From Microvirga aerophila (lineage in GTDB: Bacteria; Pseudomonadota; Alphaproteobacteria; Rhizobiales; Beijerinckiaceae): a stretch of 64,000 nt of DNA. Of this stretch, positions 43,778 to 54,220 are shown piece after piece. The stretch spans positions 1 through 64,000 of the forward strand of contig NZ_QOIO01000021.1 in the NCBI RefSeq assembly GCF_003332305.1. Direction: 5' to 3'. The notes under the pieces are model-generated. The model was not told the DNA's origin, did no database searches, and worked only from the letters and a program-made list of their open reading frames with translations. The translations under genes were made by a program, and so were the position numbers. Numbering within the stretch: the stretch's first letter is position 1; each line of letters begins with the position of its first letter.

Positions 43778-44067
43778 CACTCGACTCCTTCCACGGCCAC
43801 CATCTCGGCGATGCCGGCCTTTTCCCGCAGCGCCTTTGCGGCTTGGTATTCTGGCGAATGATAGTACCGCTTGGCCTGCTCCAGCGACTCGAATTCGAGG
43901 ATCACGTTGCGCGGGCGCGCTTCACCTTCGAGCGCTTCGTAAGCGCCACCGCGCGCCAAGGCCCGTCCGCCATAGTGCCGGATCGCCTCGGACGCTCCCT
44001 TGACGTATTCGGCATAGGCCTGCGGATCGGTGACGGTCACGCGGGCGACAACATAGGCTTTGGGCAT
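43777..44067 (-). CDS. DUF1330 family protein, first of a tandem pair
   Basis: 96 residues, DUF1330: PKAYVVARVTVTDPQAYAEY, ALARGGAYEALEGEARPRNV, LEFESLEQAKRYYHSPEYQA. GGAGGAG precedes the ATG at 44067 at a good distance, which sets the start; the frame is open for 67 codons further upstream without conserved sequence. It is translated in a chain with its duplicate. The beta-lactamase gene ends 68 bases upstream on the same strand. Confidence 0.88.
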   Translation of the reverse strand: MPKAYVVARVTVTDPQAYAEYVKGASEAIRHYGGRALARGGAYEALEGEARPRNVILEFESLEQAKRYYHSPEYQAAKALREKAGIAEMVAVEGVE

Positions 44068-44135
44068 CGGCGGCTCCTCCATTCGATGCTGCACGAGAAA
44101 GGCCACAGGCGCCACGCCGTCAAGGTGCGCAGGCG

Positions 44136-44930
44136 CTAATCGCTGAGCAGAGCGGGCAAATCGGCCAGCAGGCTGTCGCGGGCGCGAAAGCTTGCAACCG
44201 AGTTCTCCTTGCGCTCGTCCTTGATCAGGCGCGCGAGAAGAACGGTGCGGTTTCCTCTCTCGGCCCAACCCACGAACCAGCCGAACTGGCGGCTTCGGTC
44301 AGGTCTGCCGTTCGGTCCTGGCTGGAACCCGGAGCCGGTCTTGCCGCGCACCGCCCAGCCCTCCGAGGTGAAGGTTGGCATGATGGCCATCGTCATGTCG
44401 CGGGCGTGGGCCGAGACGGGGAGTTCGCGCTTGAGAAGTTTCCGGAGGAACGCCACCTGTTCGACCGGCGAGATCTGCAACGACGAGCTCAGCCAGGCGT
44501 TCGTCAGGCCGTTCGCTTTGCCGGGATCGCCGGAGAGATCGCGATTGCCGTATCCGAAGGCGTTCACATAGCCTTTGAAGCGCCCGGGCCCCATGGTGCG
44601 GGTCAGCGCCTGCGAATACCAGACCACGGAGTCCCGCAGCCATGGGCGCGGAGTCGTGGTCCTCTTCCAGGCGTCGTTCCAGGCTTTGTATTCCGGCCGA
44701 CAGGGCCAGGCAGGCGCGTCATCGCTTGTCAGAATGCCCGCGTCATAGCCCATCAGGCTGAGCGGGACCTTGAAGGTGGAGGCCGGGCTGCTGCGCTCGT
44801 CGCATGGGCCCTCGCGCTTGATGACCCGCCCCGTCTCGAGATCGACGATCAGGGTGCAGGTGTCGGCCCATGCAGGCCCGCAGACGAGCGCGAGCGCACT
44901 CCAGAGGATGGCGGCTGCGATGCGCTTCAT
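44136..44930 (-). CDS. class D (OXA-type) beta-lactamase
   Basis: 264 residues with signal peptide (cleavage after AWA, residue 22). All class D active-site motifs are present: STFK at 51-54, SVV at 101-103, YGN at 127-129 and KTG at 197-199, together with the FGWFVGW tryptophan region. It is probably a periplasmic serine beta-lactamase encoded as a native chromosomal gene; no mobile element or cassette structure surrounds it. A penicillin-binding sensor role (BlaR-like) is unlikely because there is no membrane sensor region. It is 12 bases behind pyrF on the same strand. Confidence 0.9.
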   Translation of the reverse strand: MKRIAAAILWSALALVCGPAWADTCTLIVDLETGRVIKREGPCDERSSPASTFKVPLSLMGYDAGILTSDDAPAWPCRPEYKAWNDAWKRTTTPRPWLRDSVVWYSQALTRTMGPGRFKGYVNAFGYGNRDLSGDPGKANGLTNAWLSSSLQISPVEQVAFLRKLLKRELPVSAHARDMTMAIMPTFTSEGWAVRGKTGSGFQPGPNGRPDRSRQFGWFVGWAERGNRTVLLARLIKDERKENSVASFRARDSLLADLPALLSD

Positions 44931-44942
44931 CGGCTGTTGTCT

Positions 44943-45686
44943 TTAACGCGTTGCGCCGGAGATTTCCCGCACGATCGCCTCCGCCGCCGCTCTCGGATCG
45001 GCCGCCTTGATGATCGGGCGCGCCACCACGAGGTGATCCGCGCCGAGGCGAATGGCGTCGGCGGGGGTCAGGATGCGCTTCTGGTCGCCCGCCTCGGAGC
45101 CGGCCGGACGAATCCCCGGCGTGACGATCAGGCGGTCGGAGCCGACGATGGCGCGAACGCGCTCGGCCTCGGGAGACGCACACACGATGCCGTCGATGCC
45201 AAGGTCGCGGGCCTGTTCGGCGCGGCGGGTGACAAGATCGGCGGCCGTCATGCCCGGTGCATAGCCTGCATCCGCAAGGTCCTGTTCTTCATAGGACGTC
45301 AGCACGGTCACGGCCAGGATCTTCAAGGAGGAGCCCGCTTTGCCGGCGACCGCCGCCCGCATGGTCTGGGGATAGGCATGGACTGTGAGAAACGTCGCGC
45401 CGAGCCGCGCAATGGAGCGCACGCCCTCTTCGACGGTGTTGCCGATGTCGTGGAGCTTGAGGTCAAGAAAAACCTTCTTGCCCTCCGCAATCAGCTCCCG
45501 GGCGAACTCGAAGCCGCCCGCGTAAGCCAGTTGGTAGCCGATCTTGTAGAACGTGCCTGCATCCCCGATGCGATCGACTGCCGCGCGCGCCTCTTCGACG
45601 GAGGGTAAGTCGAGACCAATGATGAGCCTGTCGCGAATGTCCCTTGCCGGAGCAGATTCCATACGAAGGGGCATCGCAGAGCTCAT
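44943..45686 (-). CDS. pyrF: orotidine 5'-phosphate decarboxylase
   Basis: 247 residues. The last step of UMP synthesis. Active-site motif [20 protein letters not shown], with the phosphate-binding end [11 protein letters not shown] and [10 protein letters not shown]. The first 20 residues are extra compared with minimal PyrF. The ATG at 45686 overlaps the methyltransferase stop by four bases, so the pair is coupled. The order pmtA-pyrF with dnaJ-dnaK upstream is found in rhizobia. Confidence 0.95.
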   Translation of the reverse strand: MSSAMPLRMESAPARDIRDRLIIGLDLPSVEEARAAVDRIGDAGTFYKIGYQLAYAGGFEFARELIAEGKKVFLDLKLHDIGNTVEEGVRSIARLGATFLTVHAYPQTMRAAVAGKAGSSLKILAVTVLTSYEEQDLADAGYAPGMTAADLVTRRAEQARDLGIDGIVCASPEAERVRAIVGSDRLIVTPGIRPAGSEAGDQKRILTPADAIRLGADHLVVARPIIKAADPRAAAEAIVREISGATR

Positions 45687-46306
45687 GGGGTCGTGGCCTT
45701 ATTGTAAACCCAGACGCGGGCCGGGGGGAGGTTGCGCCAGATGCGGTTGGACGCGCGGGTGCGGTACGCCTTGGAGCGCGCCGGGATCGGCGGCACGACC
45801 GCATAGGTGAACTGGATGAACGGCGCGTCCGGGCCCATGATCGCGTGCGCGGCGTCGAGCAGGGCCAGGCGCTGATCCATCGGCTTGGTGAAAAGCGGCA
45901 AGCTGGAGACCGTCGCGGCTGGCGCTTCCGACAGGACGTCCGACAGGGTCTCGTGAAGGTCGTAGGCATCCCCTTGGATGATGGTCGCCTTGGGGAACCG
46001 CCGCTTCAGGAGCCTGCAGAAATCGGGGCTGTACTCGACCAGAACGAGCCGGTCCTGGGCGACCCCGCGCCGGATCAGAGCGTCGGTCACCGGGCCGGTG
46101 CCGGGACCGAGCTCCACGACGGGGCCCGGGATGCGCGGGTCCACGAAGGACGCCATGGTTCTGGCGAGGATCTTCCCCGAGGGCGTCACCGCCCCCATGA
46201 CCAGGGGGCGCTCGAGCCAGGAGCGGAGGAAACGGGCTTCGTCTTCGAAGCGGTCCTTGCCGATGGGCAATTTCCGGGGCGTATGCCTTTGGAAAGACTG
46301 AAGCAC
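45683..46306 (-). CDS. pmtA: PmtA-type phospholipid N-methyltransferase
   Basis: 207 residues, SAM-dependent class I methyltransferase: [20 protein letters not shown], motif [20 protein letters not shown], then [18 protein letters not shown]. It resembles the Sinorhizobium PmtA group, which methylates phosphatidylethanolamine to phosphatidylcholine at the inner membrane. The location next to pyrF and dnaJ supports this reading. Some close paralogues methylate other substrates, so the lipid role is probable but not proven. It overlaps pyrF by ATGA. Confidence 0.82.
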   Translation of the reverse strand: MLQSFQRHTPRKLPIGKDRFEDEARFLRSWLERPLVMGAVTPSGKILARTMASFVDPRIPGPVVELGPGTGPVTDALIRRGVAQDRLVLVEYSPDFCRLLKRRFPKATIIQGDAYDLHETLSDVLSEAPAATVSSLPLFTKPMDQRLALLDAAHAIMGPDAPFIQFTYAVVPPIPARSKAYRTRASNRIWRNLPPARVWVYNKATTP

Positions 46307-46391
46307 TGGGGGGACCCCTCAAACGGGCAGATCACATAGGCTCTAAGGAGACTCTGGGCTCTTTAGAAACTCAAAGGAAACGACCGTCAAG

Positions 46392-47537
46392 CTAAGAGGA
46401 TCCACTCAACCCGTCGAAGAATTCGCGAACGCGGGAGAAAAAGCCCGAACTTTCCGGATGATTCTCCTTGGAGCACTCCTGGTCGAACTCCATTAGAAGC
46501 TCGCGCTGGCGCTTGGTGAGTTTCTGCGGAGTTTCCACAACAACCTGAATGTAGAGATCACCCACGTCCCGAGAGCGCAGCACCGGCATGCCCTTGCCCC
46601 GCAGGCGGAACTGTTTGCCTGATTGCGTTCCCTCGGGAACCTTCACCTGGGCGTCCGTGCCGCTCATGGTGGGAACGCTGAACTCGCCGCCGAGCGCCGC
46701 CGTCACCATGGAGATCGGCACGCGGCAGAAAAGATCAGCCCCGTCGCGCTGGTAGAAGGGGTGCGGCTTCAGGGACAGGAAGATGTAGAGATCGCCCGCG
46801 GGCCCGCCGCGGGAGCCCGCTCCGCCTTCTCCGGCGAGGCGGATGCGGGTGCCGTCTTCGACGCCGGCCGGAATGTTGACCGACAACGTGCGCTCGCGGG
46901 TGACCCGTCCGGCGCCGCCGCAATCCGAGCAGGGATCGTCGATCACCTCGCCGCGCCCATGGCAGTTGGGGCAGGTGCGCTCGATGGAGAAGAAGCCTTG
47001 CGTCGCCCGCACCCGGCCCGCGCCGCCGCAGGTGGGGCAAGGCTTGGGCTTGGATCCCGCCTTCGCGCCGGTTCCCGAGCAGGTCTCGCAGGTGATCGCG
47101 GTGGGAATCTTGAGTTCGGCGGTCTTGCCGTGGAAGGCCTCGTCGAGGCTGATCTCGAGATTGTAGCGCATGTCGGAGCCGCGCTCGTGGCCACCGGTGC
47201 TGCGGCCGCCGCCGCCACGCGCACGGGCGTCTCCGCCAAAAAAGTTCTCGAAGATATCCGACATGAAGTCGGAGAAGTCGTTGCCGAACCCTGGTCCGCC
47301 CGCGCCGCCGTTGGCGAAGGCCTCATGGCCGTAGCGATCGTAGGCCGCGCGCTTCTGCGCATCGGAGAGGGTCTGGTAGGCTTCGTTGAGTTCCTTGAAC
47401 TTGACCTCGGCCTCGTGGTCGCCCGGGTTGCGGTCCGGGTGGTACTGCATCGCGAGCTTGCGGAAAGCGGATTTCATCTCCGCCTCGGTCGCGGTCTTCG
47501 AGACGCCGAGAACCTCGTAGTAATCGCGCTTGGACAT
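46392..47537 (-). CDS. dnaJ: molecular chaperone DnaJ
   Basis: 381 residues, type I DnaJ. J-domain with HPD in [10 protein letters not shown], a Gly/Phe region ([16 protein letters not shown]), four zinc repeats [24 protein letters not shown] and CSDCGGAG, then the substrate domain. It stimulates DnaK ATPase. The start at 47537 gives [12 protein letters not shown]. It is separated from dnaK by 191 bases containing a terminator, so dnaJ must have its own promoter in addition to any read-through. No clear RpoH match was found there. Confidence 0.97.
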   Translation of the reverse strand: MSKRDYYEVLGVSKTATEAEMKSAFRKLAMQYHPDRNPGDHEAEVKFKELNEAYQTLSDAQKRAAYDRYGHEAFANGGAGGPGFGNDFSDFMSDIFENFFGGDARARGGGGRSTGGHERGSDMRYNLEISLDEAFHGKTAELKIPTAITCETCSGTGAKAGSKPKPCPTCGGAGRVRATQGFFSIERTCPNCHGRGEVIDDPCSDCGGAGRVTRERTLSVNIPAGVEDGTRIRLAGEGGAGSRGGPAGDLYIFLSLKPHPFYQRDGADLFCRVPISMVTAALGGEFSVPTMSGTDAQVKVPEGTQSGKQFRLRGKGMPVLRSRDVGDLYIQVVVETPQKLTKRQRELLMEFDQECSKENHPESSGFFSRVREFFDGLSGSS

Positions 47538-47670
47538 GTCAGGCGCCCCTCGGAGCAATCGATTGCCCCACGAAAATGCGCGCGGCTTCGGCGGGCCTTG
47601 CCAAAGCATCGTGGATATCGATCGGCATGATGGTCATTGTTGATTTTAGCCTTTTCAAGCCTGCCTCATG

Positions 47671-47704
47671 AAAACGGCACCCGGCGATGAACAACCGGGT
47701 GCCG
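47671..47704 (-). terminator. Rho-independent terminator of dnaK
   Basis: Minus-strand hairpin CGGCACCCGG / CCGGGTGCCG (10 bp) with a 10-base loop, followed by TTTT. It lies 25 bases after the dnaK stop and before dnaJ, so it would make dnaK much more abundant than dnaJ. Confidence 0.85.
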
Positions 47705-47728
47705 ATTCCTTAAAAAGCGGCCATGGAC

Positions 47729-49645
<1,917 letters not shown>

Positions 49646-49762
49646 GGCGGGATCCCTCACTTTCAAGCAGACCGCCGGGCCCTAAAAGCAGCCCGGCCCA
49701 TGGCTTATTGGGTTGAACAATCGACAGAGCGCGTCCGATGCCGGCCATTCCCTGTGCTGGCG

Positions 49763-49794
49763 CTGATATAAGAAGGGGTTTCGAGCGCTGCAAG
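49763..49794 (-). promoter_or_regulatory. RpoH heat-shock promoter of dnaK
   Basis: On the minus strand CTTG (49794-49791), 18 bases, CTTATATCAG (49772-49763). It matches the alphaproteobacterial RpoH consensus CTTG-N17/18-CYTATNTNNG at every fixed position. The dnaK start codon is about 118 bases downstream. No CIRCE element is present. Confidence 0.85.
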
Positions 49795-49904
49795 ACGATC
49801 CTGGGGCTGAGATGGCCTCAATCCGTCGGAACGTGGGGCTGTTGCATGGCTGCAATAGGGTAAAGTGACCGCGCGCCTGGAACCCATAACCCCATAGGAA
49901 GACT

Positions 49905-49932
49905 AAAAAAAGCGCAGTGGGATCCACTGCGC
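49905..49932 (-). terminator. terminator of the Ada-like gene
   Basis: Minus-strand hairpin GCGCAGTGG / CCACTGCGC (9 bp, 3-base loop) followed by T7. It insulates the dnaK promoter from the gene upstream. Confidence 0.92.
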
Positions 49933-50001
49933 CCTAACTATTGATGTCCGCGGCCATGGATTCCGCTACGCGGCTCTGGAACGACGACGAACGGTGCCGG
50001 A

Positions 50002-50898
50002 TCACCCCAAGCTCCGTCCAGCCTCCCAGCCCAGGATGGCCTGCTTGCGGGTAATCCCCCAATGGTAGCCCGTGAGGGCGCCCGAGCGTCCCAATACCCG
50101 GTGGCAGGGGACCACGAAGGAGACCGGGTTCTTGCCCACCGCCGCACCCACCGCCCGACAGGCGGAGGGCTTGCCGATATGGCCGGCGATGTCGGAGTAG
50201 GTGGTGGCGCGGCCAAGCGGGATGCGCAGCAGGGTCTGCCAGACCCGGATCTCGAAATCGGTGCCGATCAGCACCACCCGCAGGGGCTGCTCCGCCTGCC
50301 ACTGGGTGGGATTGAAGATCCGGCGAGCCAGGGGCGCGGTTGAGGCCGTGTCCTCGATATATTCCGCTCGGGGCCAGCGGCGCCTCATGTCGGCGAGCGC
50401 CGATTCCCGGTCGCCCTCGTCCACAAAGCCGAGACCGGCCAAACCGCGCTCGGTGGCGACCAGGATCGCCTCCCCGAACGGCGAGGGGTGGAAGCCGAAG
50501 CGCATGGTGAGGCCCAAGCCACCCGCCTTGTAGTCGCCGGGCGTCATGGCCTCGTGGGTGACGAAAAGGTCGTGGAGGCGCGCCGGGCCCGACAGGCCCA
50601 CCTCGTAGGTGGCGTCGAGCACGCTGGCCGAGGAGGCGAGCAGCACCTTGGCGTTGTCCAGGGTGATGGCCTGGAGAAAGGCCTTGGGGCTCAGGCCCGA
50701 CCAGCGCCGGAAGAGATGGTGCACATGGGTGGTGGACAGCCCCACATGGTCGGCGATGGCCTCCAGGGACGGCTGCTCGCGCCAGCGCTCGGAGATGAAC
50801 GCGATGATGCGGCGCACGCGCTCGTAATCGGCCTGGGGGCCGTCCGGCAGGTCGATGGCCGAGGGTTCGATGGTGATGTCGCGTAAGGTATCGAGCAT
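50002..50898 (-). CDS. Ada-like protein: AraC HTH fused to O6-methylguanine-DNA methyltransferase
   Basis: 298 residues. N-terminal AraC-type helix-turn-helix (SLEAIADHVGLSTTHVHHLF, then LSPKAFLQAITLDNAKVLLA), followed by the methyltransferase domain with IPLGRATTYSDIAGHIGKPS and the active-site cysteine in FVVPCHRVLGRSG. It transfers methyl groups from O6-methylguanine to itself and can probably act as a regulator. The zinc-binding AdaA cysteine domain of E. coli Ada is missing, so methylphosphotriester sensing is not expected. It is a single gene with a strong terminator. Confidence 0.92.
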   Translation of the reverse strand: MLDTLRDITIEPSAIDLPDGPQADYERVRRIIAFISERWREQPSLEAIADHVGLSTTHVHHLFRRWSGLSPKAFLQAITLDNAKVLLASSASVLDATYEVGLSGPARLHDLFVTHEAMTPGDYKAGGLGLTMRFGFHPSPFGEAILVATERGLAGLGFVDEGDRESALADMRRRWPRAEYIEDTASTAPLARRIFNPTQWQAEQPLRVVLIGTDFEIRVWQTLLRIPLGRATTYSDIAGHIGKPSACRAVGAAVGKNPVSFVVPCHRVLGRSGALTGYHWGITRKQAILGWEAGRSLG

Positions 50899-50997
50899 GG
50901 CGTTATCCTCTTATGCTCATCCTAGCGACTGGGCTGGGAAGCGACACCCGTTTCCTGTGACGGGGTTTCTTTCTGTGGAGAAGATCGCCGTAGCGCG

Positions 50998-51507
50998 TCA
51001 GTAGCCCCGCTTCACGTCCGCCAACGCCCGTCCGAGAGCCTCGGCCAGGCTCTCCCGCTCCGGCGGAGACAGATCATGGGCGAAGACCACGTGTTCGCCC
51101 CGGGACGTGAGGGCGAGTTCCCGGAGGCCGAATTCGTCGTCCTCCTGGCGGTCGACCCGGGTCCACAAGGGATTGAAGCGCCATTCCCGCACCTCGCCCC
51201 GGTGGGTGACCTTCTGGAGAAGGAGCCTGATCGGGGTGAGCTCCAAAAGCTCGAAGGACTGGCCCTGCCGGTAGTTGATGCGAAATGCGATGTAGAGGCC
51301 GAGAAAATCGAGGCCGAAGAACCCCGCCACCGGCCAGAAACCGAGGATCACGAAAGGGAGGCTGGCCACAATGGACAGGAGGCACAGCAGCCCCATGAGG
51401 ATCTTGAAGCCCTGTGGCGACAGCGAGCGGTGCGGGCGGATGACGGCCGAGAAAACCGGCTCCTCGAACCGCTCCGATCCGCCGAATGGTGCTTTGCCGC
51501 TCTCCAT
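50998..51507 (-). CDS. DUF2244 family integral membrane protein
   Basis: 169 residues. Two membrane helices (FKILMGLLCLLSIVASLPFV and PVAGFFGLDFLGLYIAFRIN) followed by a C-terminal cytoplasmic domain (LLLQKVTHRGEVREWRFNPL, DEFGLRELALTSRGEHVVF). This is the DUF2244 pattern, a family without assigned function found next to nth in many alphaproteobacteria. The ATG at 51507 is divergent from nth with only 20 bases between the start codons, so each promoter must sit inside the other coding region or be shared. Confidence 0.85.
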   Translation of the reverse strand: MESGKAPFGGSERFEEPVFSAVIRPHRSLSPQGFKILMGLLCLLSIVASLPFVILGFWPVAGFFGLDFLGLYIAFRINYRQGQSFELLELTPIRLLLQKVTHRGEVREWRFNPLWTRVDRQEDDEFGLRELALTSRGEHVVFAHDLSPPERESLAEALGRALADVKRGY

Positions 51508-51527
51508 GCTCCAGTTATAACGCAGCC

Positions 51528-52289
51528 ATGCCCGATCTGAAGCGGTCACCCCGCCGCATTTCCAAGCCCAAAGCTTCCGAGCCGAAAGCCAAGCTCGTCG
51601 CGCCGCTGAAAGCCGCCGTGAAGATGCCGCGTGTCCGCGCCCCGAAGCCGGTGGACCGGGCCACCATGGTGGAGATCTTCCGCCGCTTTCACGAAGCCAT
51701 GCCGGAACCCACAGGCGAGCTGGAGTATAGCAACCCCTACACGCTCCTGGTGGCGGTGGCCCTTTCGGCACAGGCGACCGATGTGGGCGTCAACAAGGCG
51801 ACCCGCAATCTCTTTCCCGTGGCCGATACGCCGGAAAAGATGCTGGCGCTGGGCGAGGAAGGGCTGCGTCAGAACATCAAGACCCTGAACTTCTTCAACA
51901 CCAAGGCCCGGAACGTGATCGCGTTCTCGCGCCGCCTCGTGGAGGAGTTCAATGGCGCAGTGCCGAATTCGTTCGAGATTTTGGAAACGTTTCCGGGGGT
52001 GGGCCGCAAGACCGCGAGCGTCGTGGTTAACATCGCGTTCGGAGATCCGCGCATCGCGGTCGACACGCATATCTTCCGGGTCACCAACCGCATCCCGCTC
52101 GCCGTCACCAAGACACCGCTCGACACGCAAGTCGCCCTCGAGGCGATCATGCCGGACGAGTACCGGCTCCACGCGCACCATTGGCTGATCCTGCACGGCC
52201 GCTACGTGTGCAAGGCGCGCAAGCCCGAGTGCTGGCGCTGCCCGATCATTGACCTGTGCCGCTACCCGGACAAGACGCCGGCGCCGTGA
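51528..52289 (+). CDS. nth: endonuclease III
   Basis: 253 residues. It is a base-excision DNA glycosylase/AP lyase for oxidised pyrimidines. The helix-hairpin-helix with catalytic lysine is in ETFPGVGRKTASVVVNIAFG, the catalytic aspartate in VDTHIFRVTNRI, and the iron-sulfur cluster loop is CKARKPECWRCPIIDLC. A basic N-terminal extension of about 35 residues precedes the domain. Start 51528 is chosen, with 51486 as an alternative that would overlap the divergent DUF2244 start. Confidence 0.96.
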   Translation: MPDLKRSPRRISKPKASEPKAKLVAPLKAAVKMPRVRAPKPVDRATMVEIFRRFHEAMPEPTGELEYSNPYTLLVAVALSAQATDVGVNKATRNLFPVADTPEKMLALGEEGLRQNIKTLNFFNTKARNVIAFSRRLVEEFNGAVPNSFEILETFPGVGRKTASVVVNIAFGDPRIAVDTHIFRVTNRIPLAVTKTPLDTQVALEAIMPDEYRLHAHHWLILHGRYVCKARKPECWRCPIIDLCRYPDKTPAP

Positions 52290-52302
52290 GCCGGCGCGTC
52301 CG

Positions 52303-52548
52303 CTAACGTCTGAGGCAGCTTTCCTGGCCTCTCTGGCAGGCGATGCCGGGGGTCGAGCAGGCCAGCCCCTGAGGCGTGCGGGAGCAGACGACGCAGCCGT
52401 CCGTCCATTCGGCGCAAGTCTGATCCGGAGTGAAGCGCTGCGTTGTGGGCACATCCCCCATGACGCCTGCAAGCGTGGCGAGGGTCGTGGCCACAAGGGC
52501 AATCAAGATGGCGAGAATGACCGCTATGGCGTCGTTTTGCGGGTGCAT
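52303..52548 (-). CDS. small membrane-anchored cysteine-rich protein, unknown
   Basis: 81 residues. One N-terminal hydrophobic helix (AIAVILAILIALVATTLATL) then about 45 polar residues with six cysteines, spaced so that three disulfides are possible (TCAEW, GCVVC, LACS, IACQ, SCLR). If exported, the tail would face the periplasm. I do not recognise the family. It ends 14 bases after the convergent nth stop and starts four bases after the uppP stop on the same strand, so it is probably the last gene of a uppP unit. Confidence 0.65.
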   Translation of the reverse strand: MHPQNDAIAVILAILIALVATTLATLAGVMGDVPTTQRFTPDQTCAEWTDGCVVCSRTPQGLACSTPGIACQRGQESCLRR

Positions 52549-52552
52549 GACC

Positions 52553-53350
52553 TCACCCGAAAACGATCAGACCCGCGAGTCCCGCGGCTCCGAGGACGAT
52601 CCGCCACAGGGCAAACGGCGTGAAGCCATGGCGGGAGACATAGTCCAGCAGCACTTTCACCACCACGAGCGCCGACAGGAAGGCCGCCACGAAGCCCGCC
52701 GCGATGACGGTCATGTCGTCCGCCGACAGGTTCTTGTAGTTCTTGAGAAGATCGTACGCGAAGGCGCCCGTCATGGTGGGCATGGCGAGGAAGAACGAGA
52801 ATTCCGCGGCCGCCCGCTTGTCCGCCCCCATCAGCATCGCGCCCACGATGGTGGCTCCCGAGCGCGATACGCCCGGCACCATGGCGACGCACTGGATGAG
52901 GCCGATCTTGAGATACATCGGCAACGGGAACTTGGTGGCGTCCGTGTGCCTCGGCACAAGCGGCAGCCCGTCGACCATCAGGAGCACGAAGCCGCCCCCG
53001 ATCAACGTCATGCAGACGATCCAGGGGTCGAACAGCACTTCCTTGATGAAGCCGTGCAGTACGGCGCCGATGAGGGCCGCAGGCAGGAACGCGATGAGGA
53101 CGCCGATCACGAAGCGCCGCGCGGCCGGATCCGTGGGCAACGCCTTGGCGATGGCCCAGAGCCGGTTGAAATAGACCGACAGGATGGCCAGGATCGCGCC
53201 GAGCTGGATCAGGACCTCGAAGGTCTTGCCGGTGGACTCAAACCCCAGGAAATGGCCGATCAGCAGGAGATGGCCCGTCGAGGAAACCGGCAGGAACTCG
53301 GTCAAGCCTTCGATGAGGCCCAGGAACAGGGCCTCGACAATTTGCAGCAT
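52553..53350 (-). CDS. uppP: undecaprenyl-diphosphate phosphatase
   Basis: 265 residues, eight membrane helices. It recycles undecaprenyl diphosphate to the monophosphate carrier for peptidoglycan and O-antigen synthesis; the family is also known as BacA. Signatures: [20 protein letters not shown] and [20 protein letters not shown]. The start at 53350 gives [15 protein letters not shown]; the further upstream Met at 53404 is not conserved. It is divergent from the GST gene. Confidence 0.95.
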   Translation of the reverse strand: MLQIVEALFLGLIEGLTEFLPVSSTGHLLLIGHFLGFESTGKTFEVLIQLGAILAILSVYFNRLWAIAKALPTDPAARRFVIGVLIAFLPAALIGAVLHGFIKEVLFDPWIVCMTLIGGGFVLLMVDGLPLVPRHTDATKFPLPMYLKIGLIQCVAMVPGVSRSGATIVGAMLMGADKRAAAEFSFFLAMPTMTGAFAYDLLKNYKNLSADDMTVIAAGFVAAFLSALVVVKVLLDYVSRHGFTPFALWRIVLGAAGLAGLIVFG

Positions 53351-53527
53351 CGTTGAAAATCCTAAAGCGGGCGCCAGATGGTCGGGCGTTCCCGGATCTG
53401 TCAAGCACGCCTTGCGCTTCTATTCTGGCGTACTTGCGTCCAGGACATGAGATTCACCAAAATTCCTTACCGACCCTTAACGAGACGCGGCCTTATTCTG
53501 GCCGCCTGTTTCGCGTCTGAACCGCTG

Positions 53528-54220
53528 ATGGCCATCCTTCACTCTTATCCCTTTTGCCCGCAATCGCGGTTCGCTCGTTTGGTCCTGGCGGAGCTGGGCG
53601 TCGAGCCGTCCGTGGTGGAGGAGAAGCCCTGGGAGCGGCGGCTGCCCTTCCTGGAAATCAATCCAGGGGGCAATCTCCCGCTCTTCATCGACGATGACGG
53701 CCTGGCGGTGCCGGGAGCGCTCATCATCGCCGAGTATATGGACGACACCCGCGGCGATACGCTCCGGGACCGGCGCTTCCTGCCTCGGGACATCGCAGAG
53801 CGGGTGGAGGTGCGCCGGCTGCTCGACTGGTTCCTGGTGAAATTCCACGCCGAGGTGTCGGATTATCTTGCCACAGAAAAGATCTATAAGCGGTTCATGC
53901 CCACCGAACTCGGCGGCGGTTCGCCGGATATGGGCGCGATTCGCGCTGCGCGAACCAATGTGCGATACCATCTGAAGTATATCGGATACCTGATTGCGAC
54001 ACGGAATTGGCTCGCGGGCGACCGGATGACCTATGCGGATCTGGCGGCGGCGGCCCATCTCTCCGTGGTGGATTATCTCGGCGACGTGCCATGGGACGAG
54101 AACGAAACAGCGAAGCATTGGTACGCCAGGATCAAATCCCGGCCGTCCTTTCGCGCGCTCCTGGCAGAGCGGGTGCCGGGCATGGCTCCGGCGGAGCACT
54201 ACGACAACCTGGACTTTTAG
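53528..54220 (+). CDS. glutathione S-transferase family protein (FzlA-like)
   Basis: 230 residues. Thioredoxin-like N-terminal domain ([39 protein letters not shown]) and all-helical C-terminal domain, ending [15 protein letters not shown]. The sequence style and the setting beside queG and uppP fit the alphaproteobacterial FzlA group, GST-like proteins that bind FtsZ and are needed for division in Caulobacter. This assignment is from memory of family features and is moderate. Start 53528 opens on the domain; 53447 is an alternative. The 3' end overlaps the queG frame. Confidence 0.78.
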   Translation: MAILHSYPFCPQSRFARLVLAELGVEPSVVEEKPWERRLPFLEINPGGNLPLFIDDDGLAVPGALIIAEYMDDTRGDTLRDRRFLPRDIAERVEVRRLLDWFLVKFHAEVSDYLATEKIYKRFMPTELGGGSPDMGAIRAARTNVRYHLKYIGYLIATRNWLAGDRMTYADLAAAAHLSVVDYLGDVPWDENETAKHWYARIKSRPSFRALLAERVPGMAPAEHYDNLDF

